From Mucilaginibacter lappiensis (GTDB lineage Bacteria; Bacteroidota; Bacteroidia; Sphingobacteriales; Sphingobacteriaceae): a DNA stretch of 64,000 nt. The number at the start of each line of letters is the position of its first letter. Position 1 is the stretch's first letter. A program made the translations under genes and the position numbers. The stretch spans positions 186,001 to 250,000 of the forward strand of contig NZ_FTMG01000004.1 of assembly GCF_900155965.1 (NCBI RefSeq), written 5' to 3'. The notes beneath the pieces were generated by a model. That model searched no databases. It was not told where the DNA came from and saw only the letters and a program-made list of their open reading frames with translations. This document shows, piece after piece, positions 9,781-17,955 of the stretch.

Positions 9781-9789
9781 CACTTTTGC
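9781..9789 (+). promoter_or_regulatory. Candidate -7 promoter element that fixes the manC start
   Basis: CACTTTTGC is one base from TAnnTTTGC. It lies inside the first codons of the longest open frame (which begins at 9776), so translation more likely starts at the ATG at 9824. Confidence 0.45.
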
Positions 9790-9823
9790 GCTGGCTACGC
9801 CAAATAAAAACTCTTTTTACCAC

Positions 9824-10909
9824 ATGAATAAAAACAATTATGCGATCATCATGGCAGGCGGCATCGGGAGCCGATTTTGGCCGATAAGCCGTTCATCGCA
9901 TCCTAAACAATTTATAGATATCCTGGGAACGGGTAAAACCCTGATCCAAAACACCTATGAACGTTTTCTGAAAGTATGCCCCCAAGAAAACATTTATGTA
10001 GTAACCAACGAGAATTATACCAAACTGGTAAAACAGCAGCTACCGGATATGGCCGATGGCCAGATACTAACTGAGCCGGTGATGCGTAATACCGCACCTT
10101 GTGTGGCTTATGGCTGCTTCAAGATTGAAAGCCTGAACCCGGAAGCGGTTATCGTGGTAGCCCCCTCAGATCAGCAGATTTTGGACGAGGAGGCATTTGT
10201 AAATGCTATTGAGAAATCATTGCAAACGGCAGCATCAACAGATAGTTTAATCACCCTGGGTATCAAACCATCGCGTCCGGATACAGGTTATGGGTATATC
10301 CAGTATACCGATCTGGCCATTAACCAGGATTTTCATAAAGTAAAAACATTTACCGAGAAGCCCACGCTTGAAATAGCCAAAACATTTATCCAGAGCGGTG
10401 ATTTTTTATGGAACGCAGGCATCTTTGTATGGTCGGCACGGGCTATTGTCAAAGCTTTTGGTCGTCATCTGCCCGAGATGCATGAGATCTTTGCGGAAGC
10501 CAAACCAGTGTATAATACCGAAGAGGAAAAGAGCTATATACATAAAGCCTACCAGCAATGTATTAATATCTCGATCGACTACGGGATTATGGAAAAGGCG
10601 GATAATGTATATGTACTGCCCTCGGCCTTTGGCTGGAGTGATCTGGGTACCTGGGCCTCCATCTATGACCTGGCGGAGAAGGATTATGTAGGCAATGCGG
10701 TGATTCCATCAGAAAAGGTGATCATGTATGATTCTTCCAACTGTATGGTGAATGTACCGGGCGAGAAACTGGTGATATTACAGGGCCTTCATGATTTTAT
10801 CGTGGTAGAATCCAACAACACGCTGCTGATCTGTCCGCGGGATCAGGAACAGAATGTGAAACAAGTGGTGGCTGATGTAAAAGCTAAATTTGGTACTAAG
10901 TATATTTAG
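9824..10909 (+). CDS. manC: Mannose-1-phosphate guanylyltransferase (GDP-mannose pyrophosphorylase)
   Basis: This enzyme makes GDP-mannose from mannose-1-phosphate and GTP for polysaccharide and glycoprotein synthesis. It has 361 residues if started at 9824 (MNKNNYAIIMAGG); the upstream in-frame extension overlaps a promoter-like box. The nucleotidyltransferase signature GGIGSRFWPISRSSHPKQF lies near residues 11-29. PSDQQI, TFTEKPTLE and the active-site-region LWNAGIFVWSA follow in the order expected for the family. It is the short, single-domain form without the C-terminal phosphomannose isomerase domain of many proteobacterial ManC proteins. No capsule cluster surrounds it, so it may be a housekeeping copy. 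Confidence 0.93.
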   Translation: MNKNNYAIIMAGGIGSRFWPISRSSHPKQFIDILGTGKTLIQNTYERFLKVCPQENIYVVTNENYTKLVKQQLPDMADGQILTEPVMRNTAPCVAYGCFKIESLNPEAVIVVAPSDQQILDEEAFVNAIEKSLQTAASTDSLITLGIKPSRPDTGYGYIQYTDLAINQDFHKVKTFTEKPTLEIAKTFIQSGDFLWNAGIFVWSARAIVKAFGRHLPEMHEIFAEAKPVYNTEEEKSYIHKAYQQCINISIDYGIMEKADNVYVLPSAFGWSDLGTWASIYDLAEKDYVGNAVIPSEKVIMYDSSNCMVNVPGEKLVILQGLHDFIVVESNNTLLICPRDQEQNVKQVVADVKAKFGTKYI

Positions 10910-10915
10910 TGCAAA

Positions 10916-10990
10916 GTGAGTGGTTGATTGAGTGAGCAGTTTATTAAGTTAGACAGGCTTTCACTTAGGAAAAACCAATCAACCACGCAC
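10916..10990. repeat. Imperfect inverted repeat (dispersed palindrome family 1)
   Basis: The arms are 10916-10930 and 10976-10990, 15 bp with one mismatch, centred on GTGGTTGATTG. It lies between the convergent manC and rlmB stop codons, the same setting as the copy at 1557. Confidence 0.7.
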
Positions 10991-10998
10991 CTAATCAA

Positions 10999-11766
10999 CT
11001 ACTTAACCGCAACGCGCTGTCTTATCGCCTCATACAATATCACCCCGGTTGATACCGATACGTTAAGTGATTCAATTTCGCCAAACATGGGAATCTTGGC
11101 CAGATGATCTGCTATACGTATGATCTCGTTGCGAATACCATCTTCTTCAGATCCCATAATAACGGCCGTTGGGGCGGTATAATCGGGTTTATAAATATCG
11201 TCTTGCGTTTTTTCGGTACAACAAACCAGTTGCAAACCTGATTCCTGTAAAAAACGTATCGTTTGCATAAAATTATCATGGCGGCAAACGGGTATTTTAT
11301 ACAAGGCCCCGGCTGATGTTTTAATAGCATCAGGGTTTATTTGCGCTGAACCTTTTGCAGGGATAACAATAGCATGTACACCCGCGCATTCGGCGGTACG
11401 GGCAATAGCGCCCATATTGCGCACATCGGTAATGGAATCTAAAACCAGTACCAACGGAACTTCCCCTTTTTCAAATACTTCGGGGATAATATTTTCGATC
11501 TTTTGGTAAGTTATAGGCGAAATAAAAGCCACAGCACCCTGGTGGTTTTTTGCGGTAAGGCGGTTTAGCTTTTCAACCGGTACCTGTTGCGCGGAAATGT
11601 TATATTCTGTAAGCAAAGCCTTTAGCTCGTGCGACAGGCCACCACCAGCCCCTCTCTGGATATATAATGCTTCAATTTCTTTACCCGAAGTGATAGCCTC
11701 CATGATCGCCCTGATACCAAAAACCATTTGGTTGCTTTCCCGCTGAGGTCTTGAATTAAATGCCAT
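10999..11766 (-). CDS. rlmB: 23S rRNA (guanosine-2'-O-)-methyltransferase RlmB, SpoU/TrmH family
   Basis: This SPOUT-class enzyme methylates the 2'-OH of G2251 (E. coli numbering) of 23S rRNA. It has 255 residues from the ATG at 11766 (MAFNSRPQRESN). The open frame extends to 11790, but a TACTTTTG promoter box at 11788-11795 makes that start unlikely. The N-terminal L30e-like substrate-binding domain covers about residues 12-90. The catalytic domain shows the three SpoU motifs: DSITDVRNMGAIARTAE near 113, IMGSEEDGIRNEI near 200 and LNVSVSTGVILYEA near 232. The last two form the knotted SAM site. TrmH-type tRNA methyltransferase is the alternative, but the N-terminal domain favours RlmB. Confidence 0.9.
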   Translation of the reverse strand: MAFNSRPQRESNQMVFGIRAIMEAITSGKEIEALYIQRGAGGGLSHELKALLTEYNISAQQVPVEKLNRLTAKNHQGAVAFISPITYQKIENIIPEVFEKGEVPLVLVLDSITDVRNMGAIARTAECAGVHAIVIPAKGSAQINPDAIKTSAGALYKIPVCRHDNFMQTIRFLQESGLQLVCCTEKTQDDIYKPDYTAPTAVIMGSEEDGIRNEIIRIADHLAKIPMFGEIESLNVSVSTGVILYEAIRQRVAVK

Positions 11767-11787
11767 TTGTAATGATCTGTTTTTCTG

Positions 11788-11795
11788 CAAAAGTA
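11788..11795 (-). promoter_or_regulatory. Candidate -7 promoter element for rlmB
   Basis: On the minus strand this reads TACTTTTG, a full match to TAnnTTTG, 21 nt upstream of the ATG at 11766. Confidence 0.55.
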
Positions 11796-12059
11796 GCTAT
11801 ATTAATTGATTAAGCACTTATTGAACTGATAACCCTTTTCGGTTTTTTCAAAACATAGGCCGATAATAGTTAACATTATAAAACTTTATGAACATAGGTT
11901 TAAATGTTTGTAAATCAGTATAAATAGTATTCTATTAGTAAGTTATCAACATAGGCGTGTTTATTAAAAAGCTTTAAATTATAACGCTGGATATGATTGT
12001 TTTAAAATCTCAATACACTATGTTGATTGAAATGTAGCTCCGCAAAAGTATTTTTTGTA

Positions 12060-12067
12060 TATTTTTG
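12060..12067 (+). promoter_or_regulatory. Candidate -7 promoter element for dnaB
   Basis: TATTTTTG matches TAnnTTTG exactly, 7 nt before the ATG at 12075, and falls inside the longest frame (opening with TTG at 12027). It therefore decides the start at 12075 and implies a very short 5' untranslated leader. Confidence 0.55.
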
Positions 12068-12074
12068 TCGCCTT

Positions 12075-13640
12075 ATGAATTTTGAGAACGATAACCTACA
12101 GAACAAGCCGAACACTAACGATCGTCGGAGCCGAATCACTACCCCAACACCGTATAGCGGACTGGGGAAACTTCCGCCCCAGGCAACCGATCTGGAAGAG
12201 GCTGTTTTAGGAGCGCTGATGTTAGAAAAAGACGCCCTGTCATCGGTTATCGATATTTTAAATCCCGAGGTTTTTTATCGGGACAATCATCAGAAAATAT
12301 TTTCGGCTATAAAACAATTGTTTGAAAAATCTTCTCCGGTCGATATTCTTACCGTTACTGCCGAACTACGTAAACTGGGCGAACTGGAAATGATTGGTGG
12401 CGCTTATTACATTACTGAACTAACCAGTCGTGTTGCCTCCGCTGCAAATATTGAATTCCACGCCCGTATCATCATTCAAAAGTACATTCAGCGCGAACTG
12501 ATCCGTATATCTACAGATGTTATTCAAAGCGCTTACGAAGATACGTCTGACGTATTGGACTTGTTAGACAGGGCCGAGAAAAATCTTTTCGAAATTGCAC
12601 AGAATAACCTAAGGCGTGATGCCCGTAAAATGGACGACCTGGTTCATGAGGCTTTAAGGGATATAGAAGCACTCAAAGATAAAAAAGATGGCCTTACCGG
12701 TGTTGCTTCAGGCTTTACTGCTCTCGACCGGATGACCTCAGGCTGGCAAAAATCCGATTTGGTTATTATAGCTGCCCGTCCTGCGATGGGTAAAACGGCT
12801 TTCGTATTGAGTTGTGCCCGTAATGCCGCAGTTGATTTTGATAAACCGGTTGTTGTATTCTCACTCGAGATGTCCTCTGTTCAGTTGGTTAACCGTTTAA
12901 TATCCGGCGAAACTGAAATTGAGCAGGAAAAGATCCGTAAAGGAACTTTGGAAGAATGGGAGTGGCAACAGATTCACTCTAAGATTGGTCGCCTGGAGCA
13001 AGCTACCTTGATCATCGATGATACTCCAGCGCTTAATATATTTGAATTCAGAGCCAAATGCCGCCGTTTAAAATCGCAGCACGACATTCAGCTTATCATT
13101 ATTGACTACTTGCAGTTGATGCATGGTAAAGGCGAAGGTAAAGCCGGAGGTGGTAACCGTGAACAGGAAATTGGTAGTATCTCAAGAGCCCTGAAATCTG
13201 TAGCAAAAGAATTGAATGTACCCGTGATCGCCCTGTCGCAATTGAGTCGTGCGGTTGAAACCAGGCCGGGTAACTCCAAAAGACCAATGCTTTCGGATTT
13301 ACGTGAATCTGGTTCTATTGAGCAGGATGCGGATATGGTATTATTCTTATACCGCCCAGAATACTACGGTTTAACGGAAGACGAAGATGGTAACCCAACC
13401 AACAACGTGGGTGAAGTAATTATAGCTAAACACCGTAACGGTGAAACCGGTACGGTACGATTGAAGTTTGTGGGTAAATATGTAAAATTTGCCAACCTGG
13501 AAGAGAGCATGGACGGCTTCCCTCCTGCTGCCGGCAGCGCATTCTCGGGTCTGGCACCATCGCAGGATTTTGAAAAGCAAAGCAACTTCATTATCCGTCC
13601 ATCACGAATGGATGATATTGATGACGAACCACCGTTTTAA
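12075..13640 (+). CDS. dnaB: Replicative DNA helicase DnaB
   Basis: This hexameric helicase unwinds DNA at the replication fork, 5'-3' on the lagging-strand template. It has 521 residues from the ATG at 12075 (MNFENDNLQNK); the TTG-initiated extension from 12027 overlaps the promoter. An N-terminal helical domain begins at the conserved phrase ATDLEEAVLGALMLE near residue 35. A linker region follows, then a RecA-like motor with Walker A ARPAMGKTAF near 235, the switch region SLEMSS, Walker B LIIIDYLQLM near 345 and the arginine-finger segment near KHRNGETGTV. The C-terminal tail is longer than in E. coli (471 residues), as is common in Bacteroidota. The upstream gap holds a DnaA-box-like sequence that I do not regard as an origin. 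Confidence 0.96.
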   Translation: MNFENDNLQNKPNTNDRRSRITTPTPYSGLGKLPPQATDLEEAVLGALMLEKDALSSVIDILNPEVFYRDNHQKIFSAIKQLFEKSSPVDILTVTAELRKLGELEMIGGAYYITELTSRVASAANIEFHARIIIQKYIQRELIRISTDVIQSAYEDTSDVLDLLDRAEKNLFEIAQNNLRRDARKMDDLVHEALRDIEALKDKKDGLTGVASGFTALDRMTSGWQKSDLVIIAARPAMGKTAFVLSCARNAAVDFDKPVVVFSLEMSSVQLVNRLISGETEIEQEKIRKGTLEEWEWQQIHSKIGRLEQATLIIDDTPALNIFEFRAKCRRLKSQHDIQLIIIDYLQLMHGKGEGKAGGGNREQEIGSISRALKSVAKELNVPVIALSQLSRAVETRPGNSKRPMLSDLRESGSIEQDADMVLFLYRPEYYGLTEDEDGNPTNNVGEVIIAKHRNGETGTVRLKFVGKYVKFANLEESMDGFPPAAGSAFSGLAPSQDFEKQSNFIIRPSRMDDIDDEPPF

Positions 13641-13643
13641 TAT

Positions 13644-13671
13644 CGGATTTAGGATGTTCGATTTCGGATTT
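13644..13671 (+). repeat. 28-bp dispersed repeat, family 2 (copy 1)
   Basis: This 28-nt sequence, ending GATTTCGGATTT, matches the reverse complement of 56206-56233 at 24 of 28 positions by eye. Together with CCGAAATC at 13707-13714 it can form a stem between the convergent dnaB and chrA genes, followed by T-rich DNA, so it may also act as a terminator. Confidence 0.5.
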
Positions 13672-13712
13672 TTTTATTTTAGATCTACTTAAAAAGATAG
13701 GCAACTCCGAAA

Positions 13713-14912
13713 TCAAAAAAATATTCCTAGCAAAACCCCGATGATGATAATTACCGGGGTTTTTATTTTGGTAAAATGTAGTAGTAAAAAAGTGCCTGCC
13801 ATAAGCCCGTAGGCTATCCAGTTACCGCCAAACGGCCGTACTAATAAAATAAAAGCTGTGGCCATAAAACCTACCGCTACTGCGCTGATACCGCTTAATG
13901 AGTTTTTAATACGGGTTATTTTTTTTAGGTCCTCCCAAAAGGGTACAATAAATAGGATGAGAATCAAGCCGGGCGTATTTACGCCGATAACCGCTACAAT
14001 ACTGCCAATGATTTGTCCGCCAATGCCATATCCTTTATTGCCTAAAGTAATACCTCCCAAAAAAGAGGTAAAGGAAAACGTTGGCCCTGGGAGCGCCTGC
14101 TGCAAGGCATAACCAGAGAGGAACTCCGAATTGCTGAGATAGTGCTTAACCTCTACAAACTCGGTATACATGAGGGGGACCATTACCTGCCCGCCGCCAA
14201 ATATCAAGATACCGTTACGATAAAAGTTCTCAAATAAGCGAATGGGTAAACTAAATGGGGAGGTTTGATTGATGATAGCACCCAAAGCAGCAAAGAATAA
14301 CAAAATCCCAATAAAATAGGCCACTTTATTGGGGTTTACATTGGAGTACAGTTTAACACGTAATTCATTCTCCTGGGGCTGCGTTTCCATTGCGGATGAT
14401 ATGATACCACCCAGTAAAACCAATAACGGAAAAGCATAGGCATTTTGTAGAATAAGCGTTGCTATGAACGATGCGATAGCCAGCATAGTGCTTACCCTCG
14501 TTTTCAGGAATCTGTGCGCAAAGCTGTAAGTAGCATAGGCCACAATTCCCACCGCCATAGGCTGTATATAGCTAATGATGTGAGCAAATTGAGCATGGTT
14601 GGCAAACATTTTATAACTGATAGCAGCCATCGCCATAATGGCGGCCGAAGGTAATATCCATATCAGGAAGGTAATAAGGGCTAATTTCAGTCCTCCTACT
14701 TTCCAGGCTATGCCCACCAGGGTTTGGGTTGATGATGGCCCGGGTAACACTTGCGACAGAGCATTAAGCTCCATTAGCTCATCCTCCGTAATATAGTGTC
14801 TCTTTTCAACAAATTCCCGTAGTAATACAGCTATGTGCGCTTGTGGGCCGCCAAAAGCCGTAAACGTATAGATCAATACATCGCGAAGAAATAGAAGGTG
14901 CCGGTTTTTCAT
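13713..14912 (-). CDS. chrA: Chromate transporter, CHR family (two-domain ChrA)
   Basis: This 399-residue inner-membrane protein is of the long CHR type, with two homologous halves. The N-terminal half carries FGGPQAHIAVLLREFVEKRHYI and LSQVLPGPSSTQ, and the second half carries the matching FGGGQVMVPLMYTEFV and LQQALPGPTFSF. These duplicated FGG and PGP motifs define the family. About 10-12 hydrophobic segments are visible. Characterised members export chromate, driven by the proton gradient, and many also affect sulfate-related metabolism. No chrB or other metal-resistance gene is adjacent, so the substrate remains an inference from the family. It is transcribed alone toward dnaB. Confidence 0.9.
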   Translation of the reverse strand: MKNRHLLFLRDVLIYTFTAFGGPQAHIAVLLREFVEKRHYITEDELMELNALSQVLPGPSSTQTLVGIAWKVGGLKLALITFLIWILPSAAIMAMAAISYKMFANHAQFAHIISYIQPMAVGIVAYATYSFAHRFLKTRVSTMLAIASFIATLILQNAYAFPLLVLLGGIISSAMETQPQENELRVKLYSNVNPNKVAYFIGILLFFAALGAIINQTSPFSLPIRLFENFYRNGILIFGGGQVMVPLMYTEFVEVKHYLSNSEFLSGYALQQALPGPTFSFTSFLGGITLGNKGYGIGGQIIGSIVAVIGVNTPGLILILFIVPFWEDLKKITRIKNSLSGISAVAVGFMATAFILLVRPFGGNWIAYGLMAGTFLLLHFTKIKTPVIIIIGVLLGIFF

Positions 14913-14920
14913 TAATTGTT

Positions 14921-15009
14921 TAGTTCATAGTTGATGGTTCATTGTTCATAGTGATAAGTGAATGATATAGTACTACTACTATAATCCATCAACTATGATC
15001 TATGAGCTA
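14921..15009. repeat. Inverted repeat between chrA and the TPR gene
   Basis: The arms TAGTTCATAGTTGATGG (14921-14937) and its counterpart (14986-15009) pair over at least 12 bp (CATAGTTGATGG). The element is built like family 1 palindromes but the core sequence differs. It is just upstream of chrA and just downstream of the TPR gene, both on the minus strand. Confidence 0.6.
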
Positions 15010-15010
15010 T

Positions 15011-15352
15011 TTAATAATCATCGTCGTCTTCTTCTATGCCTTTCGCTTGCCGATAAACAGCCTGTAATTCCGAAAACGCGTGGTTATCGCGCTTCTGTTT
15101 GGCAATGGTCATGCCGTTTTCGTAGGTGGTTATGGCATCCGGTTTACGGTTCAGGGCCTCGTATAACTTACCTAAATGATAATAAGTGCCCACATAAGCA
15201 GGGTGATTTGTCACCAGATCCTCATAATAAGTCAAAGCCTTATCTGCCTGATTCAGACGTAAATATTCGGTAGCGAGGGCGTATTTTAAAAATTCGTCCC
15301 CCGGTTCATTCTTTATAAATTCTAATAGCTTATCCAATCTGCTCAACTCCAT
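15011..15352 (-). CDS. Small tetratricopeptide-repeat protein
   Basis: This is a 113-residue soluble protein made almost entirely of TPR-type helices. EFLKYALATEYLRLNQADKA is followed by AYVGTYYHLGKLYEALNRKP, giving about two full TPRs with the Ala/Gly/Tyr pattern and a capping helix. It ends in an acidic tail (EEDDDDY). It has no signal peptide and is probably a cytosolic adaptor. It is divergent from etfB, with only 45 bp between the two start codons, so the two share a promoter region. The partner is unknown. Homologues of this size are common in Bacteroidota, but I know of no assigned function. Confidence 0.78.
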   Translation of the reverse strand: MELSRLDKLLEFIKNEPGDEFLKYALATEYLRLNQADKALTYYEDLVTNHPAYVGTYYHLGKLYEALNRKPDAITTYENGMTIAKQKRDNHAFSELQAVYRQAKGIEEDDDDY

Positions 15353-15374
15353 TTTAAACTCTATCTTTTTTAAT

Positions 15375-15382
15375 TAAATTTG
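15375..15382 (+). promoter_or_regulatory. Candidate -7 promoter element for the etfB operon
   Basis: TAAATTTG matches TAnnTTTG exactly, 15 nt upstream of the ATG at 15398. It overlaps the TTG at 15380 that opens the longest frame, so that TTG is not the start. Confidence 0.55.
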
Positions 15383-15397
15383 CAAAAACCTATTGAT

Positions 15398-16135
15398 ATG
15401 AAGATCCTGGTATGTGTAAGTAATGTTCCTGATACCACCACAAAAATAACCTTTACAGATAATAACACCCAATTTAATACAAATGGTGTTCAATTTATAC
15501 TAAACCCTTATGATGAGATAGCGCTTTCGCGTGCTATTGAGTTAACCGATGGTGGTAAAGGTTCGGTAACGGTTATTAATGTTGGTGAAGTAAATACAGA
15601 GGCCACTATCCGCAAAGCACTTGCTATCGGTGCTACAGACGCGGTGCGTATTAACGCCAAACCTCATGATGCCTGGTACGTGGCGTACCAGATAGCGGAG
15701 TATGTGAAAGCCAATTCGTTCGACCTTATTTTAACCGGCCGCGAATCTATTGATTACAATGGATCGAAAGTAGCTGGTATGCTGGGCGAACTGCTCGATC
15801 TGCCCTCGGTATCTATCATTAAAAAACTGGATGCTTCCGATAAGGAAGCTACTGTTGAGCGTGAAATTGAAGGCGGTAAAGAAATCCTGACTATTCCCTA
15901 CCCTTTTGTGGCCGGTACAGCCGAAGGTGTTGCGGAGCCAAAAATTCCCAATATGCGAGGCATCATGTCGGCCCGTACCAAACCATTAGCTGTTATTGAA
16001 CCGGTGGACGTAAAAACGAATTCGGAAGTGCTCAGTTATGAAACTCCCACCCCTCGTGGACAAGTGAAACTGGTACCTGCTGATGAGACCGCCAAACTGG
16101 TAGAGCTTTTGCATACCGAAGCGCGTGTTATTTAA
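15398..16135 (+). CDS. etfB: Electron transfer flavoprotein subunit beta
   Basis: The beta subunit of the heterodimeric flavoprotein carries electrons from acyl-CoA and other dehydrogenases to the respiratory chain through ETF-quinone oxidoreductase. It has 245 residues from the ATG at 15398 (MKILVCVSNVPD). The adenine-nucleotide-binding fold is recognisable: NPYDEIALSRAIEL, VTVINVG, LALAIGATDAVR and LTGRESIDYNGSKVAGMLGELLDLP, the last being the conserved ETF-beta segment. etfA follows after a 35-bp gap, and a nuclease-family gene follows that, in one likely operon. Confidence 0.95.
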   Translation: MKILVCVSNVPDTTTKITFTDNNTQFNTNGVQFILNPYDEIALSRAIELTDGGKGSVTVINVGEVNTEATIRKALAIGATDAVRINAKPHDAWYVAYQIAEYVKANSFDLILTGRESIDYNGSKVAGMLGELLDLPSVSIIKKLDASDKEATVEREIEGGKEILTIPYPFVAGTAEGVAEPKIPNMRGIMSARTKPLAVIEPVDVKTNSEVLSYETPTPRGQVKLVPADETAKLVELLHTEARVI

Positions 16136-16170
16136 TTAATTCAAATCTATTCCAAGAAACACATAAGTAT

Positions 16171-17148
16171 ATGTCAGTTTTAATATATGCGGAAAATGCC
16201 AGCGGTAAATTCAAAAAGTCAATTTTTGAAGCAGTTACCTATGCCCGTGCCATTGCCGATCAAAATAACACCAACCTGGTTGCCATTTCCATTGGCGATG
16301 TAGATGCTGCAGAGTTGTCTGCTTTAGGTAAATACGGCGCCGAAAAAGTGCTGAACGTATCTAGCGATAAACTCAAGAACTTTGTGAACCAGGCTTATGC
16401 TTCTATCATTGCCGAAGCTGCTAAAAAGCAAGGATCCGATATTGTAGTATTATCCAATACCTTTTCTGGTCGTGGTTTAGCGCCAAGGTTGGGCGTAAAG
16501 TTGCAGGCTGGTGTTGCCGATGGCGCAGTAGCACTACCGGAGCAAAATGGTGGTAAATTCACTATCAAAAAAACAGCGTTCTCGGGCAAGGCATTCGCTA
16601 TTGTGGAGTTAACATCTGCCAATAAGGTTATCGCTTTGGTACCCAATTCTTATAAAGTGGTGGAAACCGGCGGAACTGCCCAGGTTGAAGATTTTGCTGC
16701 TGAAACCAAGGATTCTGATTTTAAAGCGATGATCAAAGAGATCGTGCGTTCAACAGATAAAATATCCTTACCGGATGCGGAAATTGTTGTTTCTGCCGGA
16801 CGTGGCCTTAAAGGACCTGAAAACTGGGGCATGGTAGAAGAACTCGCCGAACTACTTGGCGCTGCCACAGCGTGCTCTAAACCAGTGTCAGATGCCGGGT
16901 GGCGCCCGCACAGCGAACACGTTGGTCAAACGGGGATAGCTGTCAGTCCAAATTTGTATATTGCGATAGGAATTTCAGGTGCTATTCAACACCTGGCAGG
17001 TATCAGTTCTTCAAAAGTTATTGTGGTGATCAATAAAGATCCGGAAGCTCCATTTTTCAAAGTGGCAGATTACGGTATTGTTGGCGACGCATTTGAAGTT
17101 GTACCTCAATTAATAGCAGCCGTTAAAGAATATAAAGCTTCAGCATAA
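16171..17148 (+). CDS. etfA: Electron transfer flavoprotein subunit alpha
   Basis: This is the partner of EtfB and contributes the FAD site. It has 325 residues. The N-terminal domain (to about 190) is the nucleotide-fold half. The C-terminal domain has the ETF-alpha signature: SAGRGLKGPENW near 212, GAATACSKPVSDAGW near 237, HVGQTGIAVSPNLYIAIGIS near 255 and NKDPEAPFFKVADYGIVGD near 291, all FAD-contacting in the family. The gene order etfB-etfA and the normal length support a functional pair. It is co-directional with the gene at 17162 (13-bp gap), so the three are probably co-transcribed. Confidence 0.96.
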   Translation: MSVLIYAENASGKFKKSIFEAVTYARAIADQNNTNLVAISIGDVDAAELSALGKYGAEKVLNVSSDKLKNFVNQAYASIIAEAAKKQGSDIVVLSNTFSGRGLAPRLGVKLQAGVADGAVALPEQNGGKFTIKKTAFSGKAFAIVELTSANKVIALVPNSYKVVETGGTAQVEDFAAETKDSDFKAMIKEIVRSTDKISLPDAEIVVSAGRGLKGPENWGMVEELAELLGAATACSKPVSDAGWRPHSEHVGQTGIAVSPNLYIAIGISGAIQHLAGISSSKVIVVINKDPEAPFFKVADYGIVGDAFEVVPQLIAAVKEYKASA

Positions 17149-17161
17149 ATTATTAAGTGCG

Positions 17162-17776
17162 ATGGGTAATAACATGAAAAAAATTAAGCTGGATATTGTC
17201 GGGTTATCATATAGTCAAACACAATCGGGCGCTTACGCTTTAGTTTTAGGCGAGGTAAGCGGTCGCCGCCGGCTCCCTATCATTATCGGCAGCTTCGAAG
17301 CACAGGCCATAGCTATCGAGATAGAGAAAATGACCCCAAGCCGCCCGCTTACGCACGATCTGTTCAAGAGTTTCGCGCAGGCTTACCAAATAGAGGTTCA
17401 GGAGATCATTATTTATAACCTGGTGGATGGGATATTCTACTCTAAATTGATCTGCAATGACGGTAAGCGCTCTGTCGAGATCGACGCCCGCACATCTGAT
17501 GCCATCGCGGTAGCTGTAAGGTTTGATTGCCCGATTTTTACCTACGAGTTTATTCTTTCTACCGCGGGTATTGTAATTGAAGGTAATGATTTTGTTTATC
17601 TCGAAAATATCAACGAAACGCAGGAAGAAAAATCTGTAGGTGCAACCGTCGGCAGCGGATTTGCTTCGTTAAGTATCGACGAGCTTAAAACCAAATTACA
17701 GGAAGCACTCGCCGAAGAATCATACGAAAAAGCCGCGAAAATCCGTGACGAGTTGAACAAGCGAAAAGCTTCATAA
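17162..17776 (+). CDS. Bifunctional nuclease family protein (DUF151) with C-terminal UVR motif
   Basis: This 204-residue protein has an N-terminal DUF151/BFN domain at residues 5-135, with the phrases RRRLPIIIGSFEAQAIAIE and DARTSDAIAVAVRF characteristic of the family. A short linker and a C-terminal UVR motif (LQEALAEESYEKAAKIRDEL near 177-196) of the type seen in UvrB/UvrC follow. Plant and bacterial BFN members have been reported to have DNase/RNase activity; the in-vivo role in bacteria is unclear. The true start may be Met5 at 17174 (MKKIKLDIVG). It is the third gene of the etf operon by spacing. No functional link to ETF is known to me. Confidence 0.85.
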   Translation: MGNNMKKIKLDIVGLSYSQTQSGAYALVLGEVSGRRRLPIIIGSFEAQAIAIEIEKMTPSRPLTHDLFKSFAQAYQIEVQEIIIYNLVDGIFYSKLICNDGKRSVEIDARTSDAIAVAVRFDCPIFTYEFILSTAGIVIEGNDFVYLENINETQEEKSVGATVGSGFASLSIDELKTKLQEALAEESYEKAAKIRDELNKRKAS

Positions 17777-17955
17777 GCAAAAACAGATAAATGCGATGTC
17801 AATAGTTATCTGGCAATCGTTTTATTTTGAAAATCAATTATTAGGCAAATGTAATTTTAGAAAAACCGTGTTTTATAGTTTTTTGATTTACATTAATTTC
17901 ACTACTTTCCGTTTTTAATTTAACACAGACTATTATTATTTAAACCAGGCACCCT

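Noticed and set aside
11943..11951. DnaA-box-like TTATCAACA upstream of dnaB
   Set aside because: It differs from TTATCCACA by one base and is single. No box cluster or dnaA/dnaN is nearby, so it does not support an origin.
14995..15273. 92-codon plus-strand frame opposite the TPR gene
   Set aside because: It is the antisense of a clear TPR coding sequence and has low-complexity, basic composition without a recognisable fold.
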